Shown: positions 57,462-64,000 of the stretch, piece after piece
Position numbering within the stretch: the stretch's first letter is position 1
Layout of the letters: each line of letters begins with the position of its first letter
NCBI GenBank assembly: GCA_009760855.2
Contig: WPIO01000011.1
Location: forward strand, 4,702,501-4,766,500
Source: Cristatella mucedo
Lineage: Eukaryota; Bryozoa; Phylactolaemata; Cristatellidae
DNA: 64,000 nt
Direction: 5' to 3'
Notes under the pieces: model-generated
Database searches by the model: none
What the model was told of the DNA's origin: nothing
Seen by the model: only the letters and a program-made list of their open reading frames with translations
Translations under genes and position numbers: made by a program

Positions 57462-59044
57462 CCGAGGGGCTCACTTGACTTGCTTGCAGATATAGCTTAT
57501 CAGGTCAACAACTAGGTTGCTGTCTTATCAACGCCAACCACAACATGACCTGCCAGTCTAGAAATCAGTAGAAGTACTCGCGCAAGTCGCGATAAGGCAA
57601 CGGCGAATGGCTATGCCTTTACCCAAACAATGGATACGTTTTATTGGTGACAGAAATACCGGAACCGCTAAAGTATTGGCTATGCCTTTACAGGTTAGTG
57701 ATTGAGTCGCAAAACGCATGCTGCACAACTTTGGCTGCATGTTAATGTCGACTTGTTCCTGTAAAGAAAATCAGTCCTAATCCTTCGGTTAAAATAAGGG
57801 CAGCCTTAGTTTATTATGCTCATCCTTCTTCGGTGGCAAGAAGCCGACTGCAAGTAGCACTGTTCGGACGTAGTCGGTGCCGTAATAGTACGTGCACCGT
57901 CGCACCCTGCGATCGGTCAATAAATTTCCCCAGCAACGGGGTCGATAAATTTCCCCATTAACGTGGCCAGCGGCCAAAAAGCTACTTGACATACTAATCT
58001 GCCGCCATGCCTACAAGCGTGCGGGCATGATCTCATCATCACTTGTACTCTCACTGATTTCATGGACGGGTAACTAAAATAACTTGCTAAAGCATGCCAA
58101 AAGCCACCTCTGTACGAATGAGCGCTTGATATGTGGATTCACGAGCAGCTCCTGTTTTCCTACTCATAAATAATGCCGTTCAAACGCACATTTACCAAAG
58201 TGGTATTTTTTACGGTATTATTTATTTAATTGTATATACGGTAGAATTCCGAGGACCGTAAGAAATGGAATTTATTGAAATTCGAGTCCGCTATATTGGC
58301 TAGTGCTCCTACTCTTCTGAAATTAGTACTCGTTCTAATTATCTCATGCATGCTAGATCTCTTAGTAACACACCTAAAGCAGCCATACTAATACCCTTTT
58401 CCGTCCGTCAGATCACTTTGCCACACAGTTAGCTAACGAAGAGCCGTGTAACTAAACTCACTTTCAGGCAATCGGCACTGTGAGAGGGTTTCAGAAAACA
58501 TTTTCACAGCCTGCTTTTCTGAGATTTCTTTAACAATTTTCTGACATTCGCTACACCAGTCCGTACGAATTGTGTTCATGCTAAGTGGAGCGACCGAAAA
58601 ACAGGTCTACTTGCTCCAATACTGAGCACATTGTTAGCAGAAACTACGTCGGCAAAGCTCAGTCTATGCACTCTAGACGGCGTCCTGCGTAACGTGATCT
58701 CGCCGTATCCCTTCGTCTCCCAGCTTTACTCCTCTGGCAGTCCTCATATTCCATGTATGCATCGTTTTGATTTGTCGAGCCAATGCTCATTTTAAAACCA
58801 TCCGCCACATTGAGATAGATTAGTGTCCCTTCAGATGTCACGAGCTCATGGATTTGTGTCGGATTGGCGAGTCACTAACCGAGAGCCACCGTACGCCCCT
58901 AAACTGCTCGAGGAACGGCGGCTGTTTAGGAAGTCTGATCACTCATAGGGCCTTCATCCAATGATCACGGCACCCGAGTCACGTTTCCTCACAAAGACTG
59001 AAGATGGTGACATCAATCGCAAAGGCAAACACGATTTTTCAGCA
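57462..59044. other. Upstream flank of copy C, duplicated with copy B
   Basis: Blocks matching 32832-34900 occur in order. There is no (CT)n expansion here. No gene is seen. Confidence 0.65.
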
Positions 59045-59755
59045 TTGTCAGCTTCAGCCAAAATATATTTTATTGTAAAATAATGAACTCTTATAAGTGA
59101 GAATACTGTGCCATCCTCCTCTGCTGGTAGAGGGACCATGTGCTGAACTAGAATATGTCCGCCTCCATCAGCGGGAACTATGCCCACACCTAGGTGCTGT
59201 TGCACACTGCGTACCTGATGCACGGTTTCTAGAAGATCTTCCGGTATGCTGCTTTGATGCTAACCACACCGAGGCCCTACTCATTACCCGTGTATCACTA
59301 TCCGAGTGCTCCTATTACAAAAGGCATAAGCGACGCCGACGCTTGACCCTGGAACAGAAAGTCACAATCAATGCCTTCGTATTTCATGATCCTTTGATCT
59401 GTGGCATTTGCCATGGCATCATCGCCATTATCAAATCGGACAGCCACGTCAATGATAACTGCGGTTGTGCCATGGTCGATGGTGAGGTCAGAGCAAAGTA
59501 AGCTGTTACTCACTACAGAGCATCTGTCTAGCGTTGTCCACTGTCACAGGTAATCCGGCAGGGCTTTGAACACATGGATCAGGATTAGGTCATGCCTAGC
59601 TCTGATGGTAGGCACGAGCAGGCAACAGTTTATGAGCCCGTACTGTCAGCAGCTAACTTTAGTAAGAACAGCGACGACATTCTGCAAAAATGGTTTTTAC
59701 GCCACGTTTTACCAAACGTTGAGGTATATTATGCCATTCAGCTCCTGAAAGTCTT
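59045..59755 (-). mobile_element. R2-like LINE remnant (C-terminal endonuclease region)
   Basis: The minus frame reads LTIDHGTTAVIIDVAVRFDN, then KYEGIDCDFLFQG, PFVIGALG, and after stops a GNE, IKAAYRKIF-like and RYAVCNS stretch. This D..IIDV..RF.N - KY - VIGALG - IRYA order is the restriction-like endonuclease region of R2/NeSL-type LINEs. It interrupts flank sequence that is continuous in copy B between about 34900 and 34975. Confidence 0.75.
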
Positions 59756-60062
59756 TTAGGTGTCCATTTTGGAACAGTTTTGATTGTCTCTCACGGAGGT
59801 GCTACATAATAAACCTGGGCCATTGTGACCTAGTTGTTGACCCTGTAAGTATGATAAGTTTATTTGTGATGCGAGTCACTCAGGTGATAAAAGAGCGGTT
59901 CGTCAGGATTACTATCGATAGTCCATAGAATTGAGAAATCACAGGACTTTGCACTGCCATTATATTGTTCTGACCAAGTTAACTATCACCATGTGCTGCT
60001 CAAAATAAGATGAGCAACCAAAAAGTCCGCGAGTTCACTCGGCTGTCAGCAGTTAATGACAA
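59756..60062. other. End of duplicated upstream flank
   Basis: 59757-59945 aligns with 34975-35160 of copy B. Beyond it the units no longer match. Confidence 0.65.
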
Positions 60063-61480
60063 GCTAAAACTAATTATAATTATGCATTTGCATATCACCC
60101 TCAGAGAACTTGATGTCTCTCTTGAGGCAACTTTACACCTGCTGCAAAGAAAGCACGATCGCATGGTTAATGATTGCATGCTCAATGTCAGCAAGCATAA
60201 GCACACAGAGGACGAATAATATGACCCACTGGATACTGTGATAAATACAGCAGTTTTACCTTCTTTTAAATGTCGTCAAGTCAGAGGATGCCGTAACTAA
60301 TATCAAAAGTGAGCTATAGGCCCTGGGAGCTTACGAGCTAAAGGCGGGGTATCCTAAGTATTTGGTTATCGTACGAGGTGTAGGTAAACGATTCGACTCA
60401 GAAAGAGGTGGTACGAAGCTTGGCTTAGTGGTGTAGAAGCTCTAATGTACTAGAGCCTGAGGGTGAAGAGACCTAAAATTAAGTGACAGGACCTTGAAGT
60501 CGCTGTTCTCCTTAACAAGGAGTAACTGCAGGTCAACGAACGCAACCGGTGTGATGCGGCAACTGCAAAGCTCAAGATGGATAAGCCTGGCTGCAGGGTT
60601 TTGCACCAACTGCAAATGCCTGATTTCACTGGCTGTTAGCCCATCAAGCATTGAGTTAGAAAAGTCGAGACAGAATGTCACAGATGCTTAGACGAATGTA
60701 GATGTAGTATCCCAGTTCAAATTAACCAGAATGTTCGCAGTTGAATGTAGCTGACAGCAGGCATACTTGATTGCTAAGCTGAGGTGCCCTTCTAGTGAAA
60801 GGTTACTTTGGCACCGGTCAAATAGATTTCGTGTAGAAGAAGCAGTCAAAAAGCTATCAAAGCCAATTTCGATTGTTTAGTTTTTCATTTTTGCCATCCT
60901 ACTTGCTTTGCTAGTAACTAGTGACTTGGTTTTATCATATTAACCGTTAAGAAAGTTTGCTGCCATTCATGTAGAGATATTATCAAGACATGCAGCAGGG
61001 TAACTGAGAAAATTCGACATGCTGGAGGGCTGGGAGGGGTCAAAGCAAAGGTACAACTGAGTGTCATCTGCATAGAAATGACAGTCTGGGTTATGCCTGG
61101 AAATCACAGCCACAATATGTTACAGTGAAAACTTTAAAAAGAACGTGACCAAGCATAGAGCCCTGAGGTACCCAATACTTCTGTGGTTCCTCGGGTGATC
61201 TTATTTGTTCGCGTCAATAATCCAGATTCTTCCACTGAGATAGTACTGTAACCACTGCAGTGCAGTGCCAGTGATGCCCAGGCAAGTTGGTAGGCGCTCT
61301 ATGAGGACTTGGTGATCGATAGCATCAAACACTGTCGAAAGATCTGCTTAAACCAGTAGAGATTCTTCTTAGGTCTAAATTCCTAAGAAGATTGTTGTAA
61401 CCCGAAGCAATGCTGACTCTATGGAGCGATTAGCTGTAAAAGCAGACTGGAACTTACTAGCTAGTGTAGGGTTTTAAAAT
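60063..61480 (-). mobile_element. L2-type LINE family 1, longest copy (RT to tail)
   Basis: From high to low coordinates: an RT segment (VFDAIDHQVLIERL, ALQWL.YYLSGR-like) at about 61200-61350; box C FYADDTQLY at about 61051-61077; AACLDNISTWMAANFL near 60970-61000; the C-terminal QLVQNPAARLI at about 60590-60625; and the tail at 60075-60150. It is interrupted by stops and cannot code. Confidence 0.88.
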
Positions 61481-62244
61481 ATGATTTCGGCTGTCCCTCT
61501 AAAAAATGCGAATACACTTAAATTGATGCAAAATAGGTTTACTCTGCAGTAGCAGCATTTCTATCACATCTGAGAAAGTCATAACCCTTTCTAGAGAAGC
61601 ACATCGCAAGAACGTATAATAGTTTTCCACCTGATTAGCATTGAGAACCATATTTCCCATGTTTTAAAGGTAAGCTAAAGGGTTGCAATATAAACTCTGC
61701 TCATTTGACTCATTGGGGGTTCGTGTTGGGGTTTTCACGAGCAGAACAGCTGAAATGTTAAAATTCTCAGGTAATTTGGCAGGGTGAAGATTTTCAGGCA
61801 GGGGACAGCCCTGCGGAAAAGGATAAAAGGTAGTGGCAATCCTGAATGCATACACTGATAAGCACGGCCGATAACTCGTCTTTATATACGCCGAGCTGGA
61901 TTGGTCCAACAGTTCAGGTGCTCGCCCCGACCAAGGTCTGTTTGAGATCGTGGGCTCGAGCCCTGAGGCATATGTGAAGCACCTGAATATAGATTAAGTT
62001 CTCTTGGGGCGATACACAAATGAATTATATCTTTTATTTGAAAGGGGAGCTTTGGCTAAGCATAGATGCACAGTTTTGATGATCTTGTCATTCGTGACCA
62101 ACGAGGCTGTTTCTTTCTCAAAATACTGCAGCAATGTCTTCGTGAATTAATCTTCACCCAACTTGGTTTGAGAGGTTTCTTGATTAAAAAAATTTAAAAA
62201 GAACTGGAACAATATTCACAACTAGTCTGGGGTACCCTGCCCGG
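61481..62244. other. Mostly unrecognised stretch with a SINE-2 copy
   Basis: Apart from the SINE-2 at 61890-62030 no element or gene is identified; the rest could be older LINE sequence. Confidence 0.4.
61890..62030 (+). mobile_element. SINE-2, tRNA-derived
   Basis: Head CCGAGCTGGATTGGTCC, B box GGGCTCGAGCC near 61952, tail AAGTTCTCTTGGGGCGATAC, ACAAATGAATTATA. Confidence 0.85.
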
Positions 62245-62900
62245 CCGGAATCAAAGGTGTAACCCGAGACTCGTGAGTTTGGAGCAGGGTTCAGACGGTC
62301 TCGGACCCAGAGACACCGACCGACACGCAGAGCCCTCCCAGGGCCTCGAGCTCGCAGAGCGGAATGCAGATGTCCGCGAGGCAGTCCTCATTTCCTCGAA
62401 ACCAGCCACCGAGGGCACCGATGACATTGCTTACCTGTGGTCACTCGATAGCAGGGCGAGGGTGATGCCAGGGTACTTTTATACTTTCGCCCGGGCCTCG
62501 ACTCAAAGCACACCGGCCTAGTTGTCGAATGGTATGGTGACGTACACGATGACCACGTCAAAGCCGTTGTCGATGATGACGTCTGGCTTCAGAGGCGGTC
62601 CACCAGCTGTGGATTGGCATCGTCCCACCGACTCGAAGTCCGTCAGACGCTCAGGGAGAGCGGTAATCAGGCGGCCCGAGACGGTGTTGTGGCGAGCAGT
62701 GACTGCATATAGCATAGGCCGGCAGTTGCTCAGTACGTGGCCTACAGCTTCGCGCGATTAGCCGCACACTCAGCAGCTGGTTTGCACTCCAGGAATCGAG
62801 CGCCAGATCTCGGCGTGGACCGGAAGCACGTCCAGGCGGTGCTAAAGGCTAGGCACCAAGCTCGGAACGACAGCAAAAGGCCGGTGCACACAAAGTGACT
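62245..62900 (-). mobile_element. R2-like LINE remnant (zinc finger plus restriction-like endonuclease)
   Basis: The minus strand reads HRLDVLPVHAEIWRSIPG, a CxxC...H....C finger broken by stops (VCG, then SREAVGHVLSNC), YAVTARHNTVSGRL, LKPDVIIDN, VVIVYVTIPFDN, FESRPGRKYKS, YRVTTG and VIGALGGWFRGNE. This order is the R2/NeSL C-terminal zinc knuckle followed by the PD...D endonuclease. The segment is GC-richer than its surroundings. Confidence 0.85.
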
Positions 62901-62904
62901 GTGG

Positions 62905-63780
62905 GTCGTAAGTTCCTGTCTGTCTTTAGAGCTAATCACTTCACAAAACCAGCATTGCTTAGAATGTACAATGACCTACTTAGGAATGCAGACATGGTTA
63001 GAGTATCTCTGCTTGTTTTGCTCGATCTTTCGGTGGTTTTTGATACCATCAATCATCAAGTGGTTCTTGAGCGCCTCTCATCTCGCCTGGGTATCACTCG
63101 CACTGCTCTGCAACGGTTCAGTTCCTATCTCAGTGGGAGACTCCTGAGTATTGACGTGAATGGACAAAAATCATCCGAGGTACCTGTGAAATATAGGGTA
63201 CCTCGAGGCTCCACGCTAGGTCGGTTCTTTTCACGGTTTAGACTCGCCCTCTTGCTGATGTGATTGCCAAGCGTAATCTAGGCTTTCACTTCTAAGCGGA
63301 AGACACTCAGTTGTACGTTTGCATTGACCTATCCCAGCCCTCGAACAACGCAAATTCTCTAAACTCCCTTGCAGCATGTATTGATGACATCCTCACGTGG
63401 ATGGCAGCAAATTTTCTCAAATCAAATGATGGTAAAACGAACTTACTAGCTATGGGCAAACCCAGTGTAATATAGAAATTGGAAAGGTCAACTCTCAAAA
63501 TTGGCTCTGCCAGCCAGCATATCTCCTGTTGAATCTGCGCGAAATCTAGGTGCCATGTTCCAAAGTGACCTTTCATTAGACGGCCACATCGGCTCCACCG
63601 TCAAGTATACCACCTTTCTGCTACTTAACATTTCTAATATCCGGCTTGCTTAGATAAGGATACCACGTATAAGTTGGTCCATGCATTTGTGACATGCCGT
63701 TTCGACTTCTTTAACTCACTTCTTGCTGGCCTACTGGCATGTGCAATCAGGCCATTACAGCTGGTGCAATACTTTACAGC
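62905..63780 (+). mobile_element. L2-type LINE family 1, RT region
   Basis: The plus frame has LLVLLDLSVVFDTINHQVV, LSSRLGITRTALQ, YLSGRLLSIDVNG and VPRGSTLG, then a decayed box C region and NFLKSNDGKTN near 63410. The copy is cut at 63780 by another LINE tail. Confidence 0.88.
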
Positions 63781-64000
63781 TAATAATAATAACGTACCTG
63801 ATAAAGCGCCCTCAGAGAACTTAATCTCTTTCTACGCGCTTTACATTTGCTGCAAAGGGAATTGCAATTAAATGGTAAGTAAAATCATGCTTCAAAAACA
63901 AACAAAATGAATAACATGGTTAGGGGTGACATGCACAAGGTCAGCATGCAAATGTGGTTAGTGGCAGCATGCACAGTAGCTAGGTTTGTCTGTCGTGAGC
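63781..64000 (-). mobile_element. L2-type LINE family 1, 3' end, running off the window
   Basis: AAT run, clean tail (CTGATAAAGCGCCCTC, GAACTTAATCTCTTTC, TTTACATTTGCTGCAAAGG), then the 3' untranslated region. It inserted into the preceding LINE copy. Confidence 0.88.

Noticed and set aside
59097-59501. 134-residue plus-strand open frame
   Set aside because: It is the antisense of the R2-like endonuclease remnant, whose minus-strand frame carries the recognisable motifs.

Overview
This window is animal nuclear DNA. It has spliced genes with GT-AG introns, many microsatellites, and a dense load of degraded non-LTR retrotransposons, tRNA-derived SINEs and LTR-element fragments. Gene content (a CREB3-like ER-membrane bZIP factor and CYP2-like microsomal P450s) and the repeat mix (L2/CR1-type LINEs, R2-like endonuclease LINEs, Copia, Gypsy, Tc1) fit an invertebrate metazoan. 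I cannot fix the phylum from the sequence alone. No operon, CRISPR array, rRNA or genuine tRNA gene was seen.

Layout. (1) 1-10,814, plus strand: the 3' part of a CREB3L/OASIS-type gene. Five coding exons join in phase (1190-1436, 2657-2877, 8140-8514, 10174-10312, 10447-10814) and encode 449 residues: an IKLEP/LPPTPPSS region, a bZIP domain, a transmembrane exon and a luminal tail. The 5' exons lie outside or were not recognised. (2) About 12,040-59,990, minus strand: three tandem copies of a CYP2-like gene. Copy A (12,871-20,086) is a pseudogene that lost exons 1 and 3, half of exon 2 and part of exon 4, and carries a Copia fragment inside exon 2. Copy B (25,059-32,212; 492 aa) and copy C (46,324-56,727; 494 aa) are intact. 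Each has five coding exons, all separated by phase-1 introns, and a probable upstream non-coding exon behind a conserved TATA-like promoter. Introns and flanks of the copies align to each other, so whole units were duplicated. (3) Between and beyond the units: LINE families, SINEs, a Gypsy integrase fragment (about 40,430-41,340), R2-like LINE remnants (about 59,045-59,755 and 62,245-62,900), and long (CT)n, (GA)n, (CA)n and (TA)n tracts.

How the genes relate. The P450s are predicted ER-anchored haem-thiolate monooxygenases. They retain the WxxxR, AGTDTT, ExxR, PQRF and FxxGxRxCxG motifs. The bZIP gene is unrelated in mechanism and simply neighbours the cluster. The most notable signals are the near-identity of the terminal haem-binding exon across all three P450 copies (including the dead one) against much more diverged introns and other exons, a mobile element present as an inverted dimer in copy C, and a SINE family that shares its 3' tail with the local L2-type LINE.

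No wholly new multi-gene system was recognised. All identity statements are by-eye comparisons.
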